DNA of 25,710 nucleotides, taken from contig CAZPZZ010000050.1 in NCBI GenBank assembly GCA_964591245.1, positions 1 through 25,710 of the forward strand, read 5' to 3'. This stretch comes from CAZPZZ01 sp964591245 (GTDB lineage Bacteria; Acidobacteriota; Vicinamibacteria; Vicinamibacterales; UBA8438). Below the pieces are notes generated by a model. The model had not been told where the DNA came from, did not search any database, and was given only the letters and a program-made list of their open reading frames with translations. The translations under genes were made by a program, and so were the position numbers. Below are positions 1-7,745 of the stretch, one piece after another (position 1 is the first letter of the stretch; each line of letters begins with the position of its first letter).

Positions 1-35
1 CGGGCGATTGCCTCTCGCCCGGGCGCATCGGTTCA

Positions 36-2342
36 GTGGCGACGGCGTCGGTGGCGTGGTTGTTCGGCGTTCTATTCGCGGCGGTGCCCACTTCTGTATT
101 TGGACAACAGCCTTCCTCGGTCACCAGTGACGGTGGTGCGGCGGAGAATCCGTTTCCTGTAGCTCACGCAATCCGGGTGGATGAGGCTCCCGTCGTGGAC
201 GGAGACGTGCTCAGCGACCCAGTGTGGGACGATGTCTCTCCCTTGACCGGATTCGTGCAGAATATCCCCAACGAAGGGCAGGCAGCGTCGGAGCGCACTG
301 AAGTCCGGATTCTCTATACTGCGGATACGTTGTACTTTGGGGTGATCTGCTACGTGGCGGATACCGACAGTATCATCGTGACCGACAGTCGTCGCGATTC
401 CTCTCTTGAAGAGACGGACAGTTTTCAGATCATCCTTGATACCTATCTGGACAAGCAAAACGGCTTTGTATTCGGCACGAATCCAGCCGGGGTCGAGTAT
501 GACGGACAGGTGACGAACGAGGGACAGGGTAGTGGGCGGTACAGCGGTGGACCTCGCTCGGGAGGCGGCAGTCGGCAGCAACGGGGTTCCGGTGGTGGAT
601 TCAATCTCAACTGGGACGGCATCTGGCAGGTTGACGCCCGCGTGTCTGAAGTCGGTTGGTCGGCAGAGATCGCGATTCCGTTTCGAACCCTACGTTACCC
701 TGCGGGTGAGAGTCAGACCTGGGGAATGAATTTTCAGCGGAATATCAGGAGCCGGAATGAGCAGGCGTACTGGGCTCCCTTACCGCGTCAGTTCGATCTG
801 AACCGTCTTTCGTTGGCGGGGACTCTCGCCGGTCTTGAGGTTCCGGCCCAGCGAAATCTCACGTTTACGCCCTATGTTCTTGGAGAAGCCATTCATCGGG
901 GGCTTGCGGCAAAGACCACCGCTCTCGGAGATGTGGGGGCTGATCTCAAGTACGGTATCACCCCGAGTCTGACACTCGATCTGACGTATAACACCGACTT
1001 CGCTCAGGTCGAGGTTGATGACCAGCAAATCAATCTGGACAGATTCAATCTCTTTTTTCCTGAAAAACGACCGTTCTTCTTGGAGAATGCCGGGCTCTTT
1101 TCCGTGGGGCAACCCGGGCAGCTGGAGGTGTTTTTCAGTCGCAGGATCGGCATCGGAGACGACGGTAGCCAGACCCCGATTCTCGGTGGTGGACGCATGT
1201 CTGGCAAGGTCGGAAACAACACCAATATTGGACTGCTGAATATGCAGACCAGTGCGATGCCAGCGAGTGGGTCCCCGTCGACGAATTTCACGGTGGCCCG
1301 TGTCAGGCAGGACTTTGTCAATCGCTCAAACATTGGAGCGATGTTCGTGGGACGCACCGCAACGGGCAATATGGCGCAAAGCGGGGATGACAACCGTAGC
1401 TATGCCGTCGATGGGCGATGGGGAATTGGCCAGACGGTGACGTTTACAGGGTTTGCGGCCGATACCGATACCCCGGAACTGAGTGGCGAGACCCATGCCT
1501 ATGCCGGGCAGGGGAGTTACGAAGGTGAGCGTTATCGTGTGAACGGCGGGTTCACGGAGGTCGGGCCAGATTTCAATCCCCAAGTGGGGTTTTACAGCCG
1601 TCGCGGATACCGACGAGTCGATGGTGGGTTCCGTACCAGGTTTCGACCGCAGAATTCATTCGGTTTTCTCGAGTTGGATCCACATGTCAGTCATTACACG
1701 ATCTTCAATTTTCTAACGGGCCAGCAGGAGACGCAATTTACCCATATCGATAATAGCTTCACGTTGCGCGATGGTTCGAGGGTGGCGACAGCGGTGAACT
1801 TCACCAAGGAAGGAGTGCTCGAATCATTCGAGATCTCTCCCGGTGTTGTGGTGCCAGTCGACTCTTACCCGCATAGCGAAGCGCAGATGAGTTACAGCTC
1901 GAATCAAGGAGCCCCCATCAGTGGTGAGATGCGCGCGGTGGTCGGTGGGTTCTTCGGTGGTAACCGTGTTCAACTCTCTCCGCAGGTCAATATGCGGGTA
2001 GGAGAAACGCTCAACGCGCAGTTGTCGTGGAATCGCAATGACATCACCTTACCCGGAGGAGCGTTCGTTACCAATTTAGCCCGTCTGCGTATGAATTATT
2101 CCTTCACGACACGGATGTTCCTGCAGGCGCTCGTGCAATACAACGATCGTGCGGACCTGTGGTCCTCGAACATTCGCTTTGGCCTGCTCTCCGATGCGAA
2201 CACTGGCCTGTTCATTGTCTATAACGACATCCAATATCTGGACGATATTCTCGACCCACTCGATCATCGGCGTCAGATTGGCCGGCCGGCTGACCGGACG
2301 CTTACACTCAAGTACAGCCGAGTTTTCAACATCCTACGCTGA
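36..2342 (+). CDS. DUF5916 family outer-membrane-type protein with N-terminal CBM9-like domain (5' end uncertain)
   Basis: A 768-residue protein read from the first visible in-frame start, a GTG. The frame stays open to the left edge, no Shine-Dalgarno precedes this GTG and the visible signal peptide (ending near FGQQ, residues 22-25) lacks a basic n-region, so the true start probably lies upstream. Residues ~45-250 resemble the carbohydrate-binding family 9 sandwich (a DGxxxDxxW-like opening around residues 54-65), interrupted by a Gly/Ser/Arg-rich insert near 163-190. The rest matches DUF5916, with the diagnostic FFPEKRPFFLENAGLF stretch near residues 343-358 and many alternating beta strands up to a C-terminal aromatic/basic strand, as in outer-membrane barrels. 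The family is known from genome annotation and has no established biochemical role; binding or passage of glycans or other polymers is inference. The next gene is on the same strand after ~160 bases and has its own ribosome binding site. Confidence 0.85.
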   Translation: MATASVAWLFGVLFAAVPTSVFGQQPSSVTSDGGAAENPFPVAHAIRVDEAPVVDGDVLSDPVWDDVSPLTGFVQNIPNEGQAASERTEVRILYTADTLYFGVICYVADTDSIIVTDSRRDSSLEETDSFQIILDTYLDKQNGFVFGTNPAGVEYDGQVTNEGQGSGRYSGGPRSGGGSRQQRGSGGGFNLNWDGIWQVDARVSEVGWSAEIAIPFRTLRYPAGESQTWGMNFQRNIRSRNEQAYWAPLPRQFDLNRLSLAGTLAGLEVPAQRNLTFTPYVLGEAIHRGLAAKTTALGDVGADLKYGITPSLTLDLTYNTDFAQVEVDDQQINLDRFNLFFPEKRPFFLENAGLFSVGQPGQLEVFFSRRIGIGDDGSQTPILGGGRMSGKVGNNTNIGLLNMQTSAMPASGSPSTNFTVARVRQDFVNRSNIGAMFVGRTATGNMAQSGDDNRSYAVDGRWGIGQTVTFTGFAADTDTPELSGETHAYAGQGSYEGERYRVNGGFTEVGPDFNPQVGFYSRRGYRRVDGGFRTRFRPQNSFGFLELDPHVSHYTIFNFLTGQQETQFTHIDNSFTLRDGSRVATAVNFTKEGVLESFEISPGVVVPVDSYPHSEAQMSYSSNQGAPISGEMRAVVGGFFGGNRVQLSPQVNMRVGETLNAQLSWNRNDITLPGGAFVTNLARLRMNYSFTTRMFLQALVQYNDRADLWSSNIRFGLLSDANTGLFIVYNDIQYLDDILDPLDHRRQIGRPADRTLTLKYSRVFNILR

Positions 2343-2500
2343 GAGGTCGCGAGTGGCTCCGGCGCGGCTGGCACCGGTTGCCCGGGCATAGGCCCGTGGC
2401 GGGGATGCCGCGCGTTTCGTCTGTTCCGGCCTTCCCTATGAGAGAATTTCATTATCCACGAGAACAAGTATTCCTTGGGAGCAGAAAGGGAGGTCGCCGG

Positions 2501-4894
2501 ATGCCACCAGTTCCTGTCTGTCGGTTTCGAACACTTGTCGTACTTGCTGTCTGCGGTCTGGTCTACGGTACCGGCGGAGTTTCCGGCCAAACCCGTGCGC
2601 GTACCACCTCGTTGAGCGGGGTGCCCGCGGTGCCGCTACCCGACGAACCCGTGGTGCTCTATAGCGCCGAGCAGCCCCGGATTCGTGTTGTGCCCATCAC
2701 GACTGAATTGTCACACCCCTGGGGGCTGGCGTTTCGGGCGAACGGCGACATTCTCGTGACTGAACGGGACACAGGGGCACTCCGTGTGATCCGTGAGGGC
2801 CGACTCGATCCGGAGCCGATTCCGGGTGTGCCCGAGGTCTATACCGGCACGCGGTTGGCCGGCCTGATGGACATTGCCGTCCATCCCGAAGACGACCGGC
2901 TCGTCTATCTCTCGTACTCGAAGCCGATGATGCAGGGTGAGAGGCGTGGGGCCACTATTGCGCTAGCGCGGGGGCGCCTCGAGGCGGGGGCGTTGACGGA
3001 AGTCAGGGACATCTTTATTAGTGAGGGGTTCGGTCGAGGTGTTGCCGCGTCGCGAATTCTTTTTGGCCCAGACGGGAAGCTCTACATGACGGTCGGTGGC
3101 GCCATTCGGTCGGAGACGACGGGACAGCGCGCGCAGGATGGGGCGACCCATGTTGGCAAGGTGTTACGACTCAACGACGACGGAACCGCCGCGGCGGACA
3201 ACCCGTTTCTGGACGAGCCCGGTTATCTGCCGGAGATCTTCTCGTTGGGGCACCGCAATCAGCTCGGGCTTACGTTTCATCCTGAGACAGGCCTGCTTTG
3301 GGCGAGCGAGAATGCGCCGCAGGGTGGGGACGAGGTCAATATCATCAACCCGGGTGCAAATTATGGATGGCCGATCGCGTCCGATAGCCGTGAGTACTCG
3401 GGCGTGCGTGTTTCTGACACGCCGTGGTTGCAGCCGTTTGAGCGGCCAGAAATTCTCTGGTGGCCGTCGATTGCACCATCAGGGTTGACGTTCTATACAG
3501 GCGATCAGTTTCCGGCGTGGCAGGGCAATCTGTTCGTGGGGTCGATGACCGTCGGACGAATGCAACACACAGGCCATTTGGAGCGGATCGTTTTCAATGG
3601 ACGCGGGGAAGAGCTCCGTCGCGAGTGGCTCTTGACAGAGTTGAAGCAGCGCGTCCGGGACGTTCGACAGGGGCCAGACGGATATCTCTACGTGCTTACC
3701 GAAGAGGACGATGCGGCACTGCTTCGCATCGAACCGGCGCGGGCGATGACGGAACTTCCCGGTAGTTTATTTCCGCATGAACGGTTGCGTGTGCCACGCA
3801 TTGCCCCATTGCCACGAGAGGCATGGGACGATGAACACCGGGCTGTTGTGCAGCGTCACGCTGCTGACGGTGACCCAGGAAATGCGCTCCAGACGTTGCT
3901 GCGTGTGCCAGCGCTTGCAGATCGAGTGTTTCCGTTGCTCCGCTATGTCGAAGGTGCCTCGAGTCTGCCGGCGCGCCACCGGGAGATGTTGATCTTGCGA
4001 ACCGCGTGGCTTACCCAGAATGGCAGTCTTTGGAGTACCCATGCCGCCCGGGCAGAGGCGGCCGGACTGAGCGTGGAAGAGCTCCTAGACATCGCGGAAG
4101 GACCGTCGTTGGAGCGATGGTCACCGTTTAACGAAGCGTTGATTGGCCTGGCGGATCAGCTGTTCCGCCACGCAGCGGTGACTGACGATACGTGGACGGC
4201 ACTTGCAGAGGAGTACGACGTGCCGCAGCTCATGGATGCCGTCGTGACCGTGGGGCAGGTCGTCGCAGTATCGACGATGCTCAATGCGTTCGGAGTGCAG
4301 GCTGACAATGGGGACCGTGTGTACCGACTGCCAACCAGTGACGTGGCGTATCGGGTCGTCGTGCCAGAGCCGGATCCAGCGTTGACCTCCCCGCGTGTGG
4401 AGCCAGTGGATGGGGCAGGGCTACGGGTGTCTCGCACGTTCAGGCGGCATCCCGCGATGGCGGACGCCCTCAGTGCCAATCCTGGTTATGTGCTCAATCC
4501 CGAGCGGTCTGGCTTGACTCCCCATGATCGCGAGTTGCTCATCTTGCGGATGGGGTGGAACAACCAGTCGGTGTATGAGTGGGCGAAACACGTCGGGAGT
4601 GTGGGGCGAGCACGTGACCATGGTCTTGACCCCGCGTGGATCGCACAGGGAGAGGATGCGGCAGGGTGGGATGATATCCAACGCGCGTTGATCAGGGCTG
4701 CCAATGAGATGTATCGGGATGCCATGATCTCCGAACAGACGTGGCAGGAGTTGGCGCGGCGATATACGACGCACCAGATGATGAGTATCGTGGCTACAGC
4801 AGCCCGTTACCGGATGGTTTCCATGACCCTGAACGCATTCGGTGTCCAGCCATTGCCCGAGGATGAAGGATTCCCGCCGCTCGCAGGATATTGA
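2501..4894 (+). CDS. PQQ-dependent glucose/sorbosone dehydrogenase fused to two CMD (AhpD-fold) domains
   Basis: I place the start at ATG 2501 because GGGAGGT (2488-2494) sits 6 bases before it and a clean Sec signal follows (basic start, hydrophobic core, cut near VSGQ); the open frame begins further upstream at 2378. The 797-residue product has a six-bladed GSDH propeller at ~60-415. It shows HPWGLAF, GLMDIAVHP (the position of the soluble glucose dehydrogenase catalytic His), GHRNQLGL, GGDEVN, NYGWP, WWPSIAPSGLTFY and RVRDVRQGPDG, all family signatures for PQQ binding and catalysis. It is followed by two carboxymuconolactone-decarboxylase-like domains (~475-603 and ~631-787). In each domain the Glu and His of the AhpD motif are kept 19 residues apart, but both redox cysteines are replaced. 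Predicted role: periplasmic oxidation of a sugar or related alcohol coupled to an unknown function of the CMD tail. GSDH identity is firm; the substrate is unknown. The 3' end is repeated beyond the assembly gap. Confidence 0.88.
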   Translation: MPPVPVCRFRTLVVLAVCGLVYGTGGVSGQTRARTTSLSGVPAVPLPDEPVVLYSAEQPRIRVVPITTELSHPWGLAFRANGDILVTERDTGALRVIREGRLDPEPIPGVPEVYTGTRLAGLMDIAVHPEDDRLVYLSYSKPMMQGERRGATIALARGRLEAGALTEVRDIFISEGFGRGVAASRILFGPDGKLYMTVGGAIRSETTGQRAQDGATHVGKVLRLNDDGTAAADNPFLDEPGYLPEIFSLGHRNQLGLTFHPETGLLWASENAPQGGDEVNIINPGANYGWPIASDSREYSGVRVSDTPWLQPFERPEILWWPSIAPSGLTFYTGDQFPAWQGNLFVGSMTVGRMQHTGHLERIVFNGRGEELRREWLLTELKQRVRDVRQGPDGYLYVLTEEDDAALLRIEPARAMTELPGSLFPHERLRVPRIAPLPREAWDDEHRAVVQRHAADGDPGNALQTLLRVPALADRVFPLLRYVEGASSLPARHREMLILRTAWLTQNGSLWSTHAARAEAAGLSVEELLDIAEGPSLERWSPFNEALIGLADQLFRHAAVTDDTWTALAEEYDVPQLMDAVVTVGQVVAVSTMLNAFGVQADNGDRVYRLPTSDVAYRVVVPEPDPALTSPRVEPVDGAGLRVSRTFRRHPAMADALSANPGYVLNPERSGLTPHDRELLILRMGWNNQSVYEWAKHVGSVGRARDHGLDPAWIAQGEDAAGWDDIQRALIRAANEMYRDAMISEQTWQELARRYTTHQMMSIVATAARYRMVSMTLNAFGVQPLPEDEGFPPLAGY

Positions 4895-5023
4895 GTAGAC
4901 ATCGGGCACGCCGTGTGCTTGATAGACGTGCTGACCATGCTGGCGGCGGGGGAGGTTATGGCGCGACGGGCACGGTCTGTGGCATTCTGGGCACGGTTTT
5001 GATGGTACGACACGTACGTTTCG
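4859..5023 (+). repeat. Diverged direct repeat, left copy
   Basis: This block covers the last 11 codons of the GSDH-CMD gene (EDEGFPPLAGY and stop) plus the following intergenic sequence up to GTACGTTTCG, where the N run begins. It aligns along its whole length with 5034-5196, at about 85 % identity by eye with small indels. The copies share the blocks GAGGATGAAGGATTCCC, CTCGCAGGATATTGAG, ATCGGGCACGCCGTGTGC, GGGGGAGGTTATGGCG and GTCTGTGGCATTCTGG. Confidence 0.9.
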
Positions 5024-5033
5024 NNNNNNNNNN
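5024..5033. other. Assembly gap (10 Ns)
   Basis: Ten consecutive N characters. A fixed run of ten usually marks a scaffold join of unknown true length. It falls precisely between two copies of a homologous block, which is where a short-read assembler would break on a repeat or on strain variation. Gene order across this point is therefore not certain. Confidence 0.97.
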
Positions 5034-5196
5034 GAGGATGAAGGATTCCCCACGCTCGCAGGATATTGAGCAGAAATCGGGCACGCCGTGTGCGCGATGG
5101 CCTACTGACCATGCGTGATGTGGGGGAGGTTATGGCGTGAAAAGCACTGTCTGTGGCATTCTGGTCACGGTTTTGACGGTCGATAAGTACGTTTCG
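5034..5196 (+). repeat. Diverged direct repeat, right copy, with the tail of a second GSDH-CMD-type gene
   Basis: Second copy of the block at 4859-5023. Its first 33 bases plus stop translate as EDEGFPTLAGY, the same C-terminus as the gene at 2501-4894 with one Pro-to-Thr change, so it looks like the 3' end of a paralogous or allelic copy whose body is missing at the gap. The copy ends at GTACGTTTCG and runs directly into the GAGGAG ribosome binding site of the next gene, showing what would have been expected to follow the left copy. The differences (about 25 positions by eye) rule out a simple duplicated read end. Confidence 0.85.
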
Positions 5197-5208
5197 AGGA
5201 GTAATGGG

Positions 5209-6687
5209 ATGCTGATGAGAGTGTGCGCATGTTTGCTCGCCGGGGTCTTTACCGTTCCCGCGATGGTTCTGGCGCAGTCGCTTGCTGGTAGCGACCCGCA
5301 CCCAGAGGTGCATTTATACGACGCGACCGATTTCGGTATTGACCCGATGGCGGTGACGTTCACCAAGGACATTGCGCCCATTCTTCAGCGGAGTTGCCAG
5401 TCGTGTCATCGGCCAGACGGGGGCGGGCCGATGTCACTGATGACGTACGAAGAAGTCAGACCATGGGCGCGATCCATCAAGTTGCGAACGGCAATCCGCG
5501 ATCGCCAAGGCGCGATGCCGCCGTTCTACGTGGAAAAGGATCTTGGCATTCTCGCGTTCAAGGATGATCCCTCCCTTAATGATGAGGAACTCGCGAAGAT
5601 ACAGGCATGGGCCGATCACGGGGCGCCACGTGGCGATCGGTCAGATCTGCCTCCACCTGTGGAGTTTGCGGCAGCGGGGGAATGGACTCTGGGTGAGCCG
5701 GATCTGATCCTCAGGTCACCGGAGATGACTCGGCCGGCTGTGGGACCAGATTTCTGGGGTGACTTGGGATTGGTGCCGACCGGGCTCGATAAGGACCGTT
5801 ATGTGAAGTCTGTCGAGGTCCGGGAGATCAATGACATTCCTTCCGATACAGGGTCCAGTACGGTTGGTGGACGCTACATTTTCCATCACATGACCTACTC
5901 CAGCGGCGTACTCAATGAAGATGGTACGGGTGTTGTGGAGGAAACCCGCACGCGCTGGCCGATCCATGAGGTGGGCCGCAATGCGGACATTTTTCCCGAG
6001 AAGTTCGGGACGTTGTTACACGCCAATTCCGCCCTCCATCTCCGCGCGAGTCATCTCCATTCGAACGGGATTCAGGAAACGACGGCCCATCTCGAATTTG
6101 GATTCATCTTCCAGCCGGAGGGGTATGAGCCGGAGTACGGCAACCGGGCCCGTGTCCGGTTGGGTAATGGCAACGACATTGATGTCGCGCCAGGGCGCGC
6201 GAATCAGGAAATGCATGCGTTTGAGGTTCTTGAACAGCACACCAAGCTCGTGGCGTTCGAGCCGCATCTACACGCACCGGGTACACGGATGTGCATCGAG
6301 GCCATCTGGGGCAACAATCATTTCACCTTGAACTGTGTGGGCTATGACCACAGTTGGGTCAAGCAGTATGTGTACGAGGACGATGCGGCGCCACTGCTCC
6401 CGAAAGGCACGATTTTGCATATTGTCGGCTTCTTGGATACCACAGCCGGGAATCGGAATCTTGCTGACAGTCGGAACTGGGCCGGGGGCGGTCGGCGATC
6501 CGTGGCGAATATGTTCATCGATCTCGGTTACGCGGTAGAGCTGACTGAAGAGCAGTTCCAGGAAGAAATGGCCGAACGGAGAGCCCGTATGCGGAGTCGG
6601 AACAGCTACGATGTCGGCTGTCCACTCTGTTGGGCAGAGGTACCGGTGTTGGACAGTGAGACGACGGAGGGAGGCGGCGGAGAGTGA
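5209..6687 (+). CDS. Exported c-type haem protein fused to a copper type II monooxygenase-like (PHM/DBH fold) domain
   Basis: I start it at ATG 5209: GAGGAG (5196-5201) lies 7 bases upstream and a Sec signal follows (cut near VLAQ). The frame itself opens at GTG 5137. The 492-residue protein has a haem-binding CQSCH (C63, C66, H67) in a cytochrome domain at ~45-145, with MPPF (M103) as a possible axial ligand. The rest resembles peptidylglycine/dopamine monooxygenases: an HH pair (226-227) and H282 or H284 match the three-His CuA (CuH) site, EPHLHAPG (H353, H355) and M435 match the His-x-His plus Met CuB (CuM) site, and LPKGTIL matches the family's core. A C-terminal CPLC (471, 474) could form a disulphide. 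Predicted role: periplasmic copper-dependent hydroxylation or a related redox step with the haem passing electrons; substrate unknown. The downstream gene overlaps by 4 bases, so the two are coupled. Confidence 0.82.
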   Translation: MLMRVCACLLAGVFTVPAMVLAQSLAGSDPHPEVHLYDATDFGIDPMAVTFTKDIAPILQRSCQSCHRPDGGGPMSLMTYEEVRPWARSIKLRTAIRDRQGAMPPFYVEKDLGILAFKDDPSLNDEELAKIQAWADHGAPRGDRSDLPPPVEFAAAGEWTLGEPDLILRSPEMTRPAVGPDFWGDLGLVPTGLDKDRYVKSVEVREINDIPSDTGSSTVGGRYIFHHMTYSSGVLNEDGTGVVEETRTRWPIHEVGRNADIFPEKFGTLLHANSALHLRASHLHSNGIQETTAHLEFGFIFQPEGYEPEYGNRARVRLGNGNDIDVAPGRANQEMHAFEVLEQHTKLVAFEPHLHAPGTRMCIEAIWGNNHFTLNCVGYDHSWVKQYVYEDDAAPLLPKGTILHIVGFLDTTAGNRNLADSRNWAGGGRRSVANMFIDLGYAVELTEEQFQEEMAERRARMRSRNSYDVGCPLCWAEVPVLDSETTEGGGGE

Positions 6688-7682
6688 CGGCAGCGATGAC
6701 ACGATGCTTCCCCATGGTGATGGGCCGGGTGATTTGCTTCGCGCTATTCGTTGCTGTCTGTAGCACGGCCGTTTCGGCTCAGACCCGGTTCATGTATCTG
6801 CGGGGTCAGAGTATCCATCCGGCGTATGAAGGTTGGTGGCCGAATGACGATGGGTCGTTCACGCTCTGGTTCGGCTATATGAATTCCAATTGGGAAGAGC
6901 GGTTCGATATCCCAATCGGTCCGGACAACTACTTTGCTCGGGTGTCTCCCAGGTCGCTCGACGATCTCGAGGTGGACGGATTCGAGGTCTCTGTTGCCGA
7001 TTCCGGGCAACCCACTCATTTCTATCCAAGACGGAACCCCTTCCTCTTCACCGTGCAGGTGCCGGCGGACTTTGGCGGCCAGGAGTTGGTCTGGACATTG
7101 AAGTCACACGGTCGAGTCAATCGCGCGTACGCGACCCTGTCGGCCGACTACCGTATGGATCCACAGGTGATGTCGACTGAAGTAGGCGGCGCATTTGGAA
7201 GCCTTGACGATCGTCTTCGCACAAACATCCCTCCGGAGTTACGCCTTGAGGGCGAGCTGCAACGTCGTGTTGTTGCCGGTGAGTCTGTGGCGCTTGTGGC
7301 TACGGCGCATGATCCGGATGATTTTCCTCCCCGTTCAGACCGCGGCGGGCCACCGAAGACGTTGGATGAACTGTACAGCACCGACGGAGTTGGATCGTCG
7401 GTCGTGAGTAGTGCTCCGGGGTTACGGCTGACGTGGATCGTCTATCGCGGATCAGCAAAACATGTGACCTTTGCGCCGGAACAGATGAAGGCCTGGATGG
7501 ATACGCGGGTATGGTCAAATTCCCCCTGGGCGCCTCCTTATGTCTTGCCGGATCCGCCGTCTGAGAATCGGTGGGAGAGTGAGGCGGTCTTTCACCAGCC
7601 GGGCGAGTATGTGCTACGGGCGGTAGCCAGTGATGGGGCCCGATTTACGTACGAGAACCTGACCGTGCTCGTTACCCACTGA
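6684..7682 (+). CDS. Exported protein of unknown function, coupled to the haem/copper protein
   Basis: The GTG start at 6684 overlaps the upstream stop (GTGA) and has GGAGGGAGG (6666-6674) 9 bases before it, inside the previous gene, which points to translational coupling. ATG 6696 is an alternative start. The 332-residue product begins with a Sec signal (cut near VSAQ). Its N-terminal half is rich in Trp, Tyr and Phe (WWPNDDGSFTLWFGYMNSNWEE near residues 48-69) and looks like a beta sandwich. The C-terminal part, with WIVYRGSAKHVTF, then GEYVLRAVASDGA and a final strand, resembles a PKD or Ig-like fold. I see no catalytic motif. Its strict pairing with the monooxygenase-like gene suggests a periplasmic accessory or substrate-binding partner; this is inference. 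Confidence 0.75.
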   Translation: MTAAMTRCFPMVMGRVICFALFVAVCSTAVSAQTRFMYLRGQSIHPAYEGWWPNDDGSFTLWFGYMNSNWEERFDIPIGPDNYFARVSPRSLDDLEVDGFEVSVADSGQPTHFYPRRNPFLFTVQVPADFGGQELVWTLKSHGRVNRAYATLSADYRMDPQVMSTEVGGAFGSLDDRLRTNIPPELRLEGELQRRVVAGESVALVATAHDPDDFPPRSDRGGPPKTLDELYSTDGVGSSVVSSAPGLRLTWIVYRGSAKHVTFAPEQMKAWMDTRVWSNSPWAPPYVLPDPPSENRWESEAVFHQPGEYVLRAVASDGARFTYENLTVLVTH

Positions 7683-7701
7683 TTTCACGTGAGATGCCCC
7701 A

Positions 7702-7735
7702 GCGGAGCGCCGGTTGTTGACTTCTGGCGCTCCGC
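7702..7735. terminator. Perfect 10-bp hairpin between convergent genes
   Basis: GCGGAGCGCC (7702-7711) and GGCGCTCCGC (7726-7735) form a perfect GC-rich stem with a 14-base loop. It sits 20 bases after the stop of the plus-strand gene and 11 bases beyond the stop of the convergent minus-strand gene, so it could end transcription from both sides. There is no T-tract on either strand, so intrinsic termination is uncertain and it may serve as an mRNA 3' end. Confidence 0.55.
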
Positions 7736-7745
7736 CGGTGCGTAC

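Noticed and set aside
4421..5053. A minus-strand frame running through the N gap
   Set aside because: It includes unknown bases and overlaps the conserved CMD coding sequence; its continuity across the gap has no meaning.
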